64,000 bases of DNA from JALOAD01 sp023228995 [NCBI: Candidatus Muiribacterium halophilum] (GTDB lineage: Bacteria > Muiribacteriota > Muiribacteriia > Muiribacteriales), in the NCBI GenBank assembly GCA_023228995.1, contig JALOAD010000006.1:1-64000 (forward strand), written 5' to 3'. Shown here in pieces: positions 8,882 through 17,676 of the stretch. Positions within the stretch are counted from its first letter, which is position 1, and every line of letters starts with the position of its first letter. The notes beneath the pieces are model-generated. The model was not told the origin of the DNA. It made no database searches and saw only the letters and a list, made by a program, of their open reading frames with translations. The position numbers and the translations under genes were made by a program.

Positions 8882-10381
8882 ATGTCAAAAGGTCTTGCTC
8901 TAATAAGTGTATCAGATAAAACCGGTATTTGCGACCTTTGTAGAGATATTCAAAAAATCGGATATAATATTGTCGCAACAAATTCAACATATTTATATTT
9001 AAAAAAAAATAATATTAAAGCAATACAAATATCAGAACTAACAGGATTGCCTGAAATACTTGATGGCAGAGTAAAGACATTACATCCAACAGTTTTTGCT
9101 GGAATACTTTATAATCGTAATAAAACAGAACATAAAAATCAGATAAATAAAGCAGGAATAAATTCAATAGATATAGTTGTATGCAATCTATATCCATTTG
9201 CTGAAATGTCAAAAAAAAATTTAAGCTATGAAGAAATGATTGAATATATAGATATAGGCGGAGTATCTCTAATAAGAGCAGCAGCAAAGGCAAATATTCC
9301 AATACTTACTCATTTTGAACAATATAAAAAATTTAGAAATGTTCTAAAAAAATCAATATTCCAATTAGAATATATCAAAAAATTATCAGCCACAGCTTTT
9401 TATACAACATTTTCTTATGACAGAACAATTCACAACTATTTTGTAGAAAATAAAATTCTTGAAAAAGATTTTACATTTAATAAAAATTTAAGATATGGAG
9501 AAAATCCTCATCAGAAAGCTTCAATTTATAAAGAAAAAAATACAATAAATTCACTTTGTGATTTAGAAATACTTCAAGGAAAAGAATTATCTTATAATAA
9601 TTATTTAGATATAGATGCAGCATTGTCAGCTATAAAAGAATTTAAGCAAAAATGTTGTGTAATTGTAAAACATGGTAATTCATGCGGCTTATGTCAGGGA
9701 AAAGATAGTAATTTAGTTTATCAAAATGCTTTAAAAGGAGATTTATTATCAAGTTTTGGTGGAATATGTGCAGTTAATTTTAATATCGAAGAAGAACTTG
9801 CATTAAAAATGAAAGAGCATTTTTATGAAATAATAATAGCAAGAGATTTTTCAGATAAAGCTAGGATTATTTTGGCAAAAAAGAAAAACTTAAGACTTGT
9901 TATTTATAAAGAATTTGATAAAAAAACAAAAAAATCCTATATATCAATCGAAGGTTCTTTGCTTGTTCAGGATAAAGATAATTGGAATGAAGATTTTGAA
10001 TTAAATATAGTTTCTAAAAAAAAGCCAGATAAAAAAGATATAGAAGAATTATTATTTGCATTTAAAGTAGTAAAAAATATTAAATCAAATGCAATTGCAA
10101 TAACAAAAGACAAAAAACTGCTTGGAATGGGAGCAGGTCAACCAAGTAGAATTGATTCTGTCGAGCTTGCGGTAAAAAAAGCAAAAAATGAAATTAAAGA
10201 AAGCTATTTAGCATCAGATGGATTTTTTCCATTTGCAGACGGAGTTGAAAAAGCATGTAAAGCAGGGATTAAGGCAATTATTCAACCAGGTGGTTCAAAA
10301 GGAGATAAAGAAGTAATAAAAAAAGCAGATGAATTTGGGATTATTATGGTTTTTACAGGAAAAAGACATTTTAAGCATTGA
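8882..10381 (+). CDS. purH: Bifunctional AICAR transformylase/IMP cyclohydrolase
   Basis: Catalyses the last two steps to IMP. The N-terminal cyclohydrolase domain shows SVSDKTG and GRVKTLHP; the transformylase part shows RYGENPHQ near residue 200, SSFGGICA, and a C-terminal QPGGSKGDKEV. The transformylase motif reads KHGNSCG where most enzymes have KHxNPCG, a proline-to-serine change. ATG 8882 follows GGAGGTG; the GTG two codons upstream lies inside that ribosome site. Length 499 is slightly below the usual 510-525. Confidence 0.96.
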   Translation: MSKGLALISVSDKTGICDLCRDIQKIGYNIVATNSTYLYLKKNNIKAIQISELTGLPEILDGRVKTLHPTVFAGILYNRNKTEHKNQINKAGINSIDIVVCNLYPFAEMSKKNLSYEEMIEYIDIGGVSLIRAAAKANIPILTHFEQYKKFRNVLKKSIFQLEYIKKLSATAFYTTFSYDRTIHNYFVENKILEKDFTFNKNLRYGENPHQKASIYKEKNTINSLCDLEILQGKELSYNNYLDIDAALSAIKEFKQKCCVIVKHGNSCGLCQGKDSNLVYQNALKGDLLSSFGGICAVNFNIEEELALKMKEHFYEIIIARDFSDKARIILAKKKNLRLVIYKEFDKKTKKSYISIEGSLLVQDKDNWNEDFELNIVSKKKPDKKDIEELLFAFKVVKNIKSNAIAITKDKKLLGMGAGQPSRIDSVELAVKKAKNEIKESYLASDGFFPFADGVEKACKAGIKAIIQPGGSKGDKEVIKKADEFGIIMVFTGKRHFKH

Positions 10382-10491
10382 TAAGATAGAAGCAATTAGC
10401 GATGCTTCGCATCTAATTAGTGATTTACCAAAATATTGATGCAGCATTTTGATAGTCGTTAATAGATTTATAAGAGTTAAGGAGAGTTTTT
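10382..10491. other. purH-purD gap with bulged hairpin
   Basis: The only gap of this size inside the operon. Positions 10394-10418 form a hairpin AATTAG-(CG bulge)-ATGC / GCAT-CTAATT with loop TTC and no T-run after it, so it is not a convincing terminator. It could be a processing site or repeat debris; GCAATTAGCGA recurs at 17457. AAGGAGAG before 10492 is the purD ribosome site. Confidence 0.5.
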
Positions 10492-11742
10492 ATGAAGATT
10501 TTGATATTAGGAAATGATGCACGATCTCATTGCATTGCTTGGAAACTTTATCAATCTGAATTTATTAATGTAATTTATGCATATCCTGGAAATCCTGGGA
10601 TTTTTAAATTATGTCAAAAAACCAGCATAAAATCTGATAATTTTGAAGAAATATGTTTGTTTTGTCAAAAAAAAGGAATTGAATTAGTAATACCAGGACC
10701 TGAAAAATATTTAGTAGATGGAATATATGATTTTTTGAAAAAAAGAAATATTAAAGTTTTTGGACCAAGTTTACAAGCTGCAAAATTAGAAGGGAGTAAA
10801 GATTTCGCAAAACAATTTATGCAAAAATATAATATTCCCAATGCAGAGTTTAAAAAATTCGATAATATTGAAAAACTATATAAATATATAAATAATTTAA
10901 AAAAATTCCCAATTGTAATAAAAGCAGATGGATTAGCTTCAGGAAAAGGAGTTAAAGTATGTCAAAATAAAGAAATAGCATTTGAACATATAAAAAATAT
11001 GACAGATATTAAAGATATTAATGGAAAAACTGAAGTTTTTATAATAGAAGAATTTCTAAGTGGTAAAGAAGCTTCACTTTTATGTTTTACAGATGGAAAA
11101 ACAATAACACCAATGATATATTCAAGAGATCATAAAAAAGCTTTAGATAATGATAAAGGGGATAATACAGGTGGAATGGGAGCGTTTTCCAATCCATATA
11201 TATCAGAAAAAGCAAAGAAATATATAGAACAAAATATTATAAAAAATACAATAAAAGGCATAAAAAATGAAAATTTTGAATATAAAGGAATTATATTTAT
11301 AGGTCTTATGATAAGTAATGATAAAGCACATGTAATTGAATATAATGTCAGATTTGGTGATCCAGAAACACAATCAGTTTTACCATTATTAAAATCTGAT
11401 TTAGGACAGATAATAAGAAATATTTTTAAAAATGAGCTATCTAATACAAATATAGAATGGGAAAATAAACAAAGTGTATGTGTAGTTTGTACAAGCGGAG
11501 GATATCCTGGAAAATATGAAAAAAATATAAAATTAAATATAGGTAAAAATATAAATAGCCTTGTTTTTTATTCACAGATAAAAGAAAAAAACAATGAACT
11601 TTTTACAAATGGTGGAAGAGTTATATCAATAGTTGCAAAAGGCAATACTTTAGAACAAGCAAAAAATAATGTTTATAAAGATATACAAAAAATAAAATTT
11701 AAACAAATGCATTATAGGAAAGACATAGCAGAACAAGCATAA
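10492..11742 (+). CDS. purD: Phosphoribosylamine-glycine ligase
   Basis: ATP-grasp enzyme that joins phosphoribosylamine to glycine. The ATP-grasp core (KADGLASGKGVKVC, FIIEEFLSGKEAS) and the metal-binding EYNVRFGDPETQ are intact, and length (416) is normal. The N-terminal GGREHA motif, nearly universal in PurD, reads DARSHC here (opening MKILILGNDARSHC). The lost glycines and changed Glu are unusual, although the frame is open throughout. It is followed by purE after ten bases. Confidence 0.94.
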   Translation: MKILILGNDARSHCIAWKLYQSEFINVIYAYPGNPGIFKLCQKTSIKSDNFEEICLFCQKKGIELVIPGPEKYLVDGIYDFLKKRNIKVFGPSLQAAKLEGSKDFAKQFMQKYNIPNAEFKKFDNIEKLYKYINNLKKFPIVIKADGLASGKGVKVCQNKEIAFEHIKNMTDIKDINGKTEVFIIEEFLSGKEASLLCFTDGKTITPMIYSRDHKKALDNDKGDNTGGMGAFSNPYISEKAKKYIEQNIIKNTIKGIKNENFEYKGIIFIGLMISNDKAHVIEYNVRFGDPETQSVLPLLKSDLGQIIRNIFKNELSNTNIEWENKQSVCVVCTSGGYPGKYEKNIKLNIGKNINSLVFYSQIKEKNNELFTNGGRVISIVAKGNTLEQAKNNVYKDIQKIKFKQMHYRKDIAEQA

Positions 11743-11752
11743 TGGAGGGCTT

Positions 11753-12196
11753 ATGATAAAAGTATTAATGGGAAGTGAAAGTGACAGAGAAATAATGCAA
11801 AAAAGTGTGGGAGTTTTTGAAAAATTTAATGTAGAATATGAGTTTATAGTTATATCAGCTCATAGAGATAGTGAAAAATTAAGAAATTATTTAAAGGAAA
11901 ATGAAGATAAAACACAAGTTTTTATAGCAGGAGCAGGACTTTCAGCACATTTACCAGGAGTTATAGCTTCAATGACCTGTAAACCAGTAATAGGAGTTCC
12001 ATTATACTCAAAATATACAGGTGGAGTAGATGCATTATATTCAATAGTACAAATGCCTAAAGGTGTTCCAGTAAGTTGTGTAGGAATTGATAATTCTGTA
12101 AATGCAGCATTACAGGCAATAAAAATAATTGCATTAAGTAATAATAAATTACAACAAAAATATAAAGAATTCATGAAAAATGGATGCAGAGTATAA
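11753..12196 (+). CDS. purE: N5-CAIR mutase (class I PurE)
   Basis: Moves the carboxyl group of N5-CAIR to carbon 4. MGSESD at the N-terminus and AGAGLSAHLPG in the middle match class I enzymes, which work with PurK; class II enzymes, which use CO2 directly, have AGRSNAL there. SAHRD replaces the usual SAHRTP. No purK is present in the window. GGAGGG precedes ATG. It is the last pur gene here; in Bacillus purE leads the operon. Confidence 0.94.
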   Translation: MIKVLMGSESDREIMQKSVGVFEKFNVEYEFIVISAHRDSEKLRNYLKENEDKTQVFIAGAGLSAHLPGVIASMTCKPVIGVPLYSKYTGGVDALYSIVQMPKGVPVSCVGIDNSVNAALQAIKIIALSNNKLQQKYKEFMKNGCRV

Positions 12197-12358
12197 AAAT
12201 AGTGAAAGTTAAAAATATGTTATAGAGTTTAAGGAGTTGAGGGTTAAAGGAAAAAAGAGTGACAAATTTTTGCTTCTATAAGTTACGTTATTTAATAAGA
12301 GATTTTAACTGAGTTTTTAACACTAACAGTTGGCAAATTTAGGTATTTTTGACGATTG
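12197..12358. other. End of purine operon, low-complexity gap
   Basis: Begins with GTTAAA/GAGTTTAAGGAGTTGAGGGTTAAAG-like low-complexity sequence of the kind seen in other operon gaps of this window. I found no strong stem followed by T, so the 3' end of the purine transcript is not defined. Confidence 0.4.
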
Positions 12359-12387
12359 TTGATATTAAGATTTTTATGTATTATAAT
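12359..12387 (+). promoter_or_regulatory. Promoter of the AbiE pair
   Basis: TTGATA (12359-12364), exactly 17 bases, TATAAT (12382-12387). Transcription would start near 12394, about 80 bases before the antitoxin gene. This makes the toxin-antitoxin pair independent of the riboswitch upstream. Confidence 0.7.
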
Positions 12388-12472
12388 AAAAAAATAATAA
12401 ATTTAAAAAAACAAACAAATGTCAAAAAAATATTTTAATGCCGGATATTTGATTTAAGGGTGAAGAAAAAGT

Positions 12473-13225
12473 ATGAATAAAAAGGTTCGAATTAATGAGA
12501 TAAAAGAAATTTTTAAAGAAAGAGTTTTTACTAGTCATGAGTTATATAATTTTTATTTACAAAAAGAGCCTAATTTAAAAAAAACAACTTTTAGGTGGCG
12601 AGTTTATTCTTTAAAAAAAAAAGGTGTTATTTATAGTATTAAAAAAGGTGTATATTTAATTGGAAATAAAAAGATTTTTGAACCAGTTATTCCAAAAAAA
12701 TTATTTTTAATATATAAAAAAATAAAAAGTAAATTTCCATATTGTGATATTTGTATATGGAATGTAAATTGGCTTAATGATTTTACAATACATCAACCTA
12801 TATCAAATAATATCATTATCGAAATTGATAAATATGCAGCAGAATCTATTTTTTATTTTCTGCAAACTGAAATGGAAAATTTGTATTTAAATCCAAATAA
12901 TACTGAGATAGAAAAATATATTCAAAACGGGAAACAAAATGTAATTTTAAAAAATATCATTGTTGATTCACCAGTTGAAAAAAAAAGAAATATAATTATT
13001 CCAAAGATTGAAAAGATTATAGTTGATTTATTTGTAGAAAAGGATTTGTTTTCAAGCTATCACGGAGAAGAATTGAAAAATATTTACTATGAAATATTTA
13101 ATAGATATAGTATAAATTTTTCTACACTTAAGCGATACGCAAATAGACGAAATGTTTATCTAAAAATAGAAAAATTTCTTTATGCAGAATTGAGTTTAAA
13201 TATAAATAAATTATTTATAGGATAA
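12473..13225 (+). CDS. AbiEi-like antitoxin (DUF6577-type)
   Basis: Probable antitoxin and autorepressor of a type IV AbiE-like module. Residues 1-75 look like a winged-helix domain (TTFRWRVYSLKKKGVIYSIKKGVYLI), the arrangement expected for a DNA-binding antitoxin; the rest is a C-terminal domain of unknown detail. The assignment rests on this architecture and on the AbiEii gene five bases downstream. AAGGGTG lies before ATG 12473. The family label is from memory and not from a search. Confidence 0.72.
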   Translation: MNKKVRINEIKEIFKERVFTSHELYNFYLQKEPNLKKTTFRWRVYSLKKKGVIYSIKKGVYLIGNKKIFEPVIPKKLFLIYKKIKSKFPYCDICIWNVNWLNDFTIHQPISNNIIIEIDKYAAESIFYFLQTEMENLYLNPNNTEIEKYIQNGKQNVILKNIIVDSPVEKKRNIIIPKIEKIIVDLFVEKDLFSSYHGEELKNIYYEIFNRYSINFSTLKRYANRRNVYLKIEKFLYAELSLNINKLFIG

Positions 13226-13230
13226 TATAT

Positions 13231-14322
13231 ATGATAGATGAAACAACTTTAACTAAAGATTGGATTTTGGCTAAAAGTGATAAATTTAAAATCAAAAAAA
13301 GGAAAGCCGATCCAGAACTTATTGAAAAAGTAACAAAAGCATTGTACTTGTTAGAAAATCTTATAAAAGCAGATTTAAAGTTCATATTCAAAGGTGGAAC
13401 TTCACTTTTGCTTCTCTTAGATGAAATGCATAGATTTTCTATTGACATTGATATTATTATTGAAAGTAAAAAAAAAGAAATAGATCTTAGTCAGATTTTT
13501 TCGACAATAGTAAAAAATAATAGTGTATTTAAATATTTTGAAAAAGATAATCGCAAAGAAACAAATGAGATTCCAAAAGCTCATTACAAGTTTTATTACG
13601 AATCTATAATAGATAAAACAGATAAATATATTTTATTAGATATTCTTTTTGAAAAAAATTCTTATATTAATTTGATATATAAAAATATTGATTGTAGATT
13701 TGTAAATGTCATTGAACCTGAAATCAAAGTATGTATTCCAAGTATAGATTGTATTTTAGGAGATAAACTAACTGCTTATGCACCGAACACAACCGGAATA
13801 CAGTATGGAAAAGGTAAAGAATTAGAAATTATAAAGCAATTGTTTGATATATCTATTTTATTTGATCAGATGGAAAATATTAATATTGTTAGTAAAACAT
13901 TTATAAAAATGGTAAAGCAGGAATTAATATATCGAGGAAAGCATGAAAAAAATTCTTATAAAGATGTATTAGATGACATTTTTGAAACATCTTGGATTTT
14001 AAGTGAGAGAGGAAGAATAGAGAAAGATATTTTTAAGCAATTACAAACTGGAGTCAAGAGAATTAAGAATTATATTTTTTCAAATAATTATATAGTGGAA
14101 TCTGCTGTAAATAGTGCATCTAAAGCTGCATACCTTTCTTTGTTGATAAAATATAGTATAACTGATGTTGAAAAATATGATAAAAGCATTGATTTAAGAA
14201 CTTATGTTATTGACCATGATAAATATAAAAAACTAAAAACAATTTTAAAATTTGATCCAGAAGCTTATTTTTACTGGTTTAAAAGCATTGAAATTTTAAA
14301 AAAACATACAGATTTTAAATAA
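13231..14322 (+). CDS. AbiEii/AbiGii nucleotidyltransferase toxin
   Basis: Toxin of the nucleotidyltransferase fold. FKGGTSLLLL (residues 53-62) and the metal-binding FSIDIDI (D72, D74) match the KGGTSL...RFSxDIDL pattern of AbiEii. Known members act in phage defence or tRNA modification by adding nucleotides to tRNA acceptor ends; which applies here is unknown. It directly follows the antitoxin and shares its promoter. At 363 residues it appears complete. Confidence 0.85.
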   Translation: MIDETTLTKDWILAKSDKFKIKKRKADPELIEKVTKALYLLENLIKADLKFIFKGGTSLLLLLDEMHRFSIDIDIIIESKKKEIDLSQIFSTIVKNNSVFKYFEKDNRKETNEIPKAHYKFYYESIIDKTDKYILLDILFEKNSYINLIYKNIDCRFVNVIEPEIKVCIPSIDCILGDKLTAYAPNTTGIQYGKGKELEIIKQLFDISILFDQMENINIVSKTFIKMVKQELIYRGKHEKNSYKDVLDDIFETSWILSERGRIEKDIFKQLQTGVKRIKNYIFSNNYIVESAVNSASKAAYLSLLIKYSITDVEKYDKSIDLRTYVIDHDKYKKLKTILKFDPEAYFYWFKSIEILKKHTDFK

Positions 14323-14358
14323 AGCGAAGCGAGTATTTACTAAATGCTGGGGGAATAT

Positions 14359-15873
14359 ATGAATAATGTTATGACAGTAGATTTTGGTAGTCAGTATTCA
14401 CAACTTATAATAAGAAAACTTAGAGAGTCAGGTTATTACTCAGAACTTGTTCCTTTTGATAAAGCAATGGATTATTTAAAACAAAATAAACCAAAAGCAA
14501 TTATTTTTTCGGGAGGTCCAAATTCAGTATATGAAAAAAATAGCCCATCAATAAGTATGGAAATATTCAAACAAAACATACCAATATTAGGTATATGCTA
14601 TGGTATGCAGTTAATTGCAAAATTACACGGCGGGAAAATTGAAAATTCTGGAAAAAGAGAGTATGGATATGCAGAAGTAAAAAAAGTAAAAGATGATTTA
14701 ATATTTGAAAATATAAATGATTTTTCAATTTGGATGAGTCATGGAGATTCAATTACAAAAATGCCCGAAGGATTTGAACTTATAGCTACAACCGAATATT
14801 GTCCAGGAATTATAAAAAAACAAAATATTTATGGATTACAATTTCATCCAGAAGTACATCATTCCAAAAATGGAACCCAGTTTATAATAAATTTTTTAAA
14901 AAACATAGCAGGATTAACTCCTGATTGGTCAATGGATACATTTTTAGAAAATGAAATAAAAACATTAAAAGAAAAAATAAAAGATAAAAAAGTAATATGT
15001 GCATTATCAGGCGGAGTTGATTCTTCAGTTATGACAGCATTACTTGCAAAAGTAGCAGGAAAACAATTAACAGCAATCTTTGTTGATAATGGATTGTTAA
15101 GAAAAAATGAAAAAGAATTTGTATATAACAATTTCAAAAATTTTGATTTTGAATTAAAAATAATCGATGCACAAGATGAATTTTTAAATGCACTTAAAGG
15201 AATAACAGATCCAGAACAAAAAAGAAAAATAATAGGCAAAGTTTTTATCGATGTATTTGAAAGAGAAGCAAAAGATATAAATGCATACTTTCTTGCTCAA
15301 GGAACATTATATCCAGATGTAATAGAATCAGTTTCGCATAAAGGACCATCACAAATAATAAAATCGCATCATAATGTCGGTGGATTACCAGAAAAAATGA
15401 ATTTGAAAATAATAGAACCATTTAGAACACTTTTTAAAGATGAAGTAAGAATATTAGGAGAAAAACTTGGATTACCAAAGAAATTAATACAAAGACATCC
15501 ATTTCCAGGACCAGGACTCGCAGTAAGAATACTAGGTGATATTGATAGAGAAAAACTCTATATTTTAAAAGAAGCAGATGCAATTATGATAGATGAAATT
15601 GAAAAAGCAGGATATTATAATCAAATATGGCAAGCATTATGCGTTTTAACACCAATCAAAACAGTAGGAGTAATGGGAGATCAAAGAACATATGAAAGAG
15701 TTTTAGCCATAAGAATGGTAGATTCAGTAGATGGAATGACAGCAGATTTCATAAGACTACCATATAATATACTCGCAAAAATATCATCAAGAATAATCGG
15801 TGAAGTCAGAGGAATAAACAGAGTAGTATACGACATAACCTCAAAACCCCCAGCAACAATAGAGTGGGAGTAA
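14359..15873 (+). CDS. guaA: GMP synthase (glutamine-hydrolysing)
   Basis: Converts XMP to GMP. The amidotransferase domain has GICYGMQ (Cys), HPEVHHS (His, Glu). The ATP pyrophosphatase domain has the P-loop ALSGGVDSS near residue 218, and the dimerisation domain ends [23 protein letters not shown] 14359 follows GGGGGAA; the in-frame ATG at 14344 lies upstream of that site. At 504 residues it is full length. Functionally it belongs with the purine operon but is separated from it by the AbiE pair and has no riboswitch of its own. Confidence 0.96.
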   Translation: MNNVMTVDFGSQYSQLIIRKLRESGYYSELVPFDKAMDYLKQNKPKAIIFSGGPNSVYEKNSPSISMEIFKQNIPILGICYGMQLIAKLHGGKIENSGKREYGYAEVKKVKDDLIFENINDFSIWMSHGDSITKMPEGFELIATTEYCPGIIKKQNIYGLQFHPEVHHSKNGTQFIINFLKNIAGLTPDWSMDTFLENEIKTLKEKIKDKKVICALSGGVDSSVMTALLAKVAGKQLTAIFVDNGLLRKNEKEFVYNNFKNFDFELKIIDAQDEFLNALKGITDPEQKRKIIGKVFIDVFEREAKDINAYFLAQGTLYPDVIESVSHKGPSQIIKSHHNVGGLPEKMNLKIIEPFRTLFKDEVRILGEKLGLPKKLIQRHPFPGPGLAVRILGDIDREKLYILKEADAIMIDEIEKAGYYNQIWQALCVLTPIKTVGVMGDQRTYERVLAIRMVDSVDGMTADFIRLPYNILAKISSRIIGEVRGINRVVYDITSKPPATIEWE

Positions 15874-15924
15874 AAAATTTTTTTGTTTTTTTCTTAAGAT
15901 TGACATAAGTATTTCCGATATACA

Positions 15925-15950
15925 TGTGGAAGTTAAATTACACGGAGGTG
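15925..15950 (+). promoter_or_regulatory. Hairpin abutting a ribosome site
   Basis: TGTG-GAAGTTAAATTA-CACG, with CAC next to GGAGGTG (44-50 of the line). The 11-base core GAAGTTAAATT is identical to that in the hairpins at 16-37 and 312-333, but the stem differs (ACATG/CATGT there, TGTG/CACG here) and still pairs. It could influence access to the ribosome site of the 36-codon frame. Confidence 0.4.
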
Positions 15951-15955
15951 TCCAT

Positions 15956-16066
15956 ATGTTTACAAATCTTGAAAAAATTATTAATGAGATTGAATCTGAA
16001 TTACATGAAATTGAAAAACAGCTTAAAAAGTTAAAAACAGATAGGAAAAAACCATTAGAAAAATAA
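15956..16066 (+). CDS. 36-residue coiled-coil ORF
   Basis: A short frame with a strong GGAGGTG site six bases before ATG. The product is highly charged with a heptad-like pattern (LEKIINEIESELHEIEKQL), so probably one amphipathic helix. It ends in TAA at 16064 and overlaps the start of the next gene, which is in the -1 frame. It may be a leader peptide coupling translation of that gene, or its displaced N-terminus. No function is known. Confidence 0.55.
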   Translation: MFTNLEKIINEIESELHEIEKQLKKLKTDRKKPLEK

Positions 16067-16719
16067 TCATTCTTGGTCATAAGGGACAAATTGGATCCCA
16101 TCTATTTAATTGTTTTTCGAGAGAGTACAATGTATGCGGATATTCTCTCGAAAATAATTATGATATCTCAGATGAAAATATTCTTGAAAAAATATTTGCA
16201 GATAATAAAGATTGTTATGCTGTAATAAATGCAGCATTATCAAGATCGACTTTAATTCCTATAAATCAAATGAATTCAGAATTTCTTCAAAATTATTTTA
16301 AAAATAATTTAATATCAAATTTTAATATTATTAAATTTTCCCAAAAATATTTAAATAATTTCAGGTTAATATTTTTTTCATCAATTGCATGTTTAGGAAT
16401 GCAAAATAACTCTCATTATAGTGCTGCTAAAGCTGCTCTTGAATCGCTTGTTAAAAGTGCTTCTATAGAATTAAGCAATACTCTTAATAGAGTTTATTGT
16501 ATAAGACTTGGTGCTGTTGAAATAAACAAAGATAAATTCAGTAAAGAGTTAAAAATTCAACATGACAAACTTCAAGAGAATTTATTAAAAAGAACAATTG
16601 GAAATAAAAAAATCTCAAAAGAAGAAATATATGGATTAGTGGATTATTTGTTAAAAAATGAACAGAACTCTCTTCATAGTGAAATAATTCCACTTTCAAG
16701 TGGTTTTGGATTATTTTGA
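16054..16719 (+). CDS. Short-chain dehydrogenase/reductase, start non-canonical
   Basis: NAD(P)-dependent oxidoreductase of the SDR superfamily, substrate unknown. The Rossmann loop (I)[12 protein letters not shown] and the catalytic YSAAKAA (YxxxK) are in one frame, but that frame has TAG at 16042 and no ATG, GTG or TTG before 16270, which lies beyond the nucleotide-binding loop. ATT at 16054 ([11 protein letters not shown], behind TAGGA) is the most likely initiator. A -1 slip on the A6 run at 16046-16051 from the 36-codon frame would also give a complete, fused protein. A decayed gene is the third option. Length is about 221 residues. Confidence 0.65.
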   Translation: MRKIIILGHKGQIGSHLFNCFSREYNVCGYSLENNYDISDENILEKIFADNKDCYAVINAALSRSTLIPINQMNSEFLQNYFKNNLISNFNIIKFSQKYLNNFRLIFFSSIACLGMQNNSHYSAAKAALESLVKSASIELSNTLNRVYCIRLGAVEINKDKFSKELKIQHDKLQENLLKRTIGNKKISKEEIYGLVDYLLKNEQNSLHSEIIPLSSGFGLF

Positions 16720-16911
16720 TCTGTTTTTTACAAAAAACTCAATTGACCTATCAAATGTTGCTTCTTCTTCAATAGTAAAATAACAAGCTGGAAGTTCATT
16801 GTTTTTTCTGTGAGAAGAAATACATTCGCAACAAAGACCCTTTCTTGCACAAGGTTCATAAGTACAATTGCAATTTTTAATGTTAATTTCTTTGTTTTTA
16901 CAACTTTCCAT
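16711..16911 (-). CDS. DUF6485-type cysteine-rich protein
   Basis: Sixty-six residues with eight cysteines in [21 protein letters not shown] plus CYF; the pattern CNCTYxxCxRKGxCCxC resembles small bacterial proteins of DUF6485, probably metal-binding. The function is unknown. AGGAGA lies before ATG. It converges on the SDR gene with a nine-base overlap and diverges from cheW across a short gap with several TATAAT-like boxes. Confidence 0.8.
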   Translation of the reverse strand: MESCKNKEINIKNCNCTYEPCARKGLCCECISSHRKNNELPACYFTIEEEATFDRSIEFFVKNRSK

Positions 16912-16947
16912 ATTTTCTCCTGTATTAGCTTTTAAACTTCAAATTGT

Positions 16948-16975
16948 TTGACATTTATTATAATGTTATTATAAA
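16948..16975 (+). promoter_or_regulatory. Promoter of cheW
   Basis: TTGACA (16948-16953, perfect), 16 bases, TATAAA (16970-16975). The start site would be near 16982, giving a leader of about 28 bases with GGAGG before ATG 17011. The region is nearly symmetric (ATTATAATGTTATTATAA), so a promoter for the divergent DUF6485 gene may overlap it. Confidence 0.72.
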
Positions 16976-17010
16976 CTAGGATAATTGAAATGTAAAATAT
17001 GGAGGATTTT

Positions 17011-17451
17011 ATGGCTGAACTTCAGCTTGTTGGATTTAAGCTTTCACATGAAGAATATGTAGTGGATATAATGAAAGTTAAAGAAATTATAAAGATTTCT
17101 GAAATAACAAAAATACCAGAAGCTAAATCTTTTGTTGAAGGTGTTATAAATCTTAGAGGAAACATTATTCCTGTAATTAATCTTAAAGTTAGACTCGGTC
17201 TTTCTTATGGTGATGAAGAAGGTATTGAAAGAAAGATAATTGTTATAGAACAAAATGGTAAATGGATTGGTATGATTGTTGATATGGTAACTGAAGTTAT
17301 AAGGCTTGATTCAACAAAAATTGACCCGACGCCTGAACTTATAACAAATGTAGATAAAAAAAATATTAGAGGTATAGGGAAATTTTCTGAAGATAGATTG
17401 CTTATTATACTTGATATTGAAAAGATTATAGAAGAAACAGAAACAGCTTAA
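17011..17451 (+). CDS. cheW: Chemotaxis coupling protein CheW
   Basis: Adaptor linking chemoreceptors to the CheA kinase. The CheW fold signature VEGVINLRGNIIPVINLKVRLGL is clear in the middle, with IVDMVTEVI after it. The start is ATG 17011 (MAELQLVGFK), because GGAGG lies between it and the in-frame ATG at 16999. At 146 residues it is a single-domain CheW. No cheA, receptor or flagellar gene is in the window, so it stands alone here with its own promoter. Confidence 0.95.
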   Translation: MAELQLVGFKLSHEEYVVDIMKVKEIIKISEITKIPEAKSFVEGVINLRGNIIPVINLKVRLGLSYGDEEGIERKIIVIEQNGKWIGMIVDMVTEVIRLDSTKIDPTPELITNVDKKNIRGIGKFSEDRLLIILDIEKIIEETETA

Positions 17452-17676
17452 TAATGCAATTAGCGAGGGTTTTGTATATAATTAATGAAAGAGTGAAGTA
17501 CAGAAGTTGTGACAGATGAAGCGTGACATGTCATTGCATGACATTAGTGACCAAAAAAACAAAGTCACTATGTTACAGGAGAGTCGAAAACTTTATTTAT
17601 TATTGTCATCCCGGTATGATTCTGAGCCGGAATCTTGTTTGAAAAAGTCATAAAAAATAAAATTATATCAATTTTC
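17452..17676. other. Convergent gap with hairpins and a repeat
   Basis: Between the converging cheW and prepilin genes. Contents are TTGTGACAGATGAAGCGTGAC (repeat motif shared with other gaps), a hairpin TGTCAT-TGC-ATGACA at 17529-17543, and a stem TAGTGAC/GTCACTA at 17545-17570. A GATCCCGG-type element follows. Neither hairpin has a T-run; they may still mark transcript ends. Confidence 0.5.
17605..17634 (-). repeat. Dispersed GATCCCGG-type element
   Basis: GTCATCCCGGTATGATTCTG followed by AGCCGGAATC: the reverse complement of the element at 94-124, with one changed base in the right arm. It lies in the non-coding gap downstream of cheW. Confidence 0.8.

Noticed and set aside
12197-12358. 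Terminator of the purine operon
   Set aside because: No stem with a following T-run could be drawn.
15874-15900. Terminator after guaA
   Set aside because: AAAAAATTTTTTT is A/T only and self-complementary but has no GC stem; not convincing.
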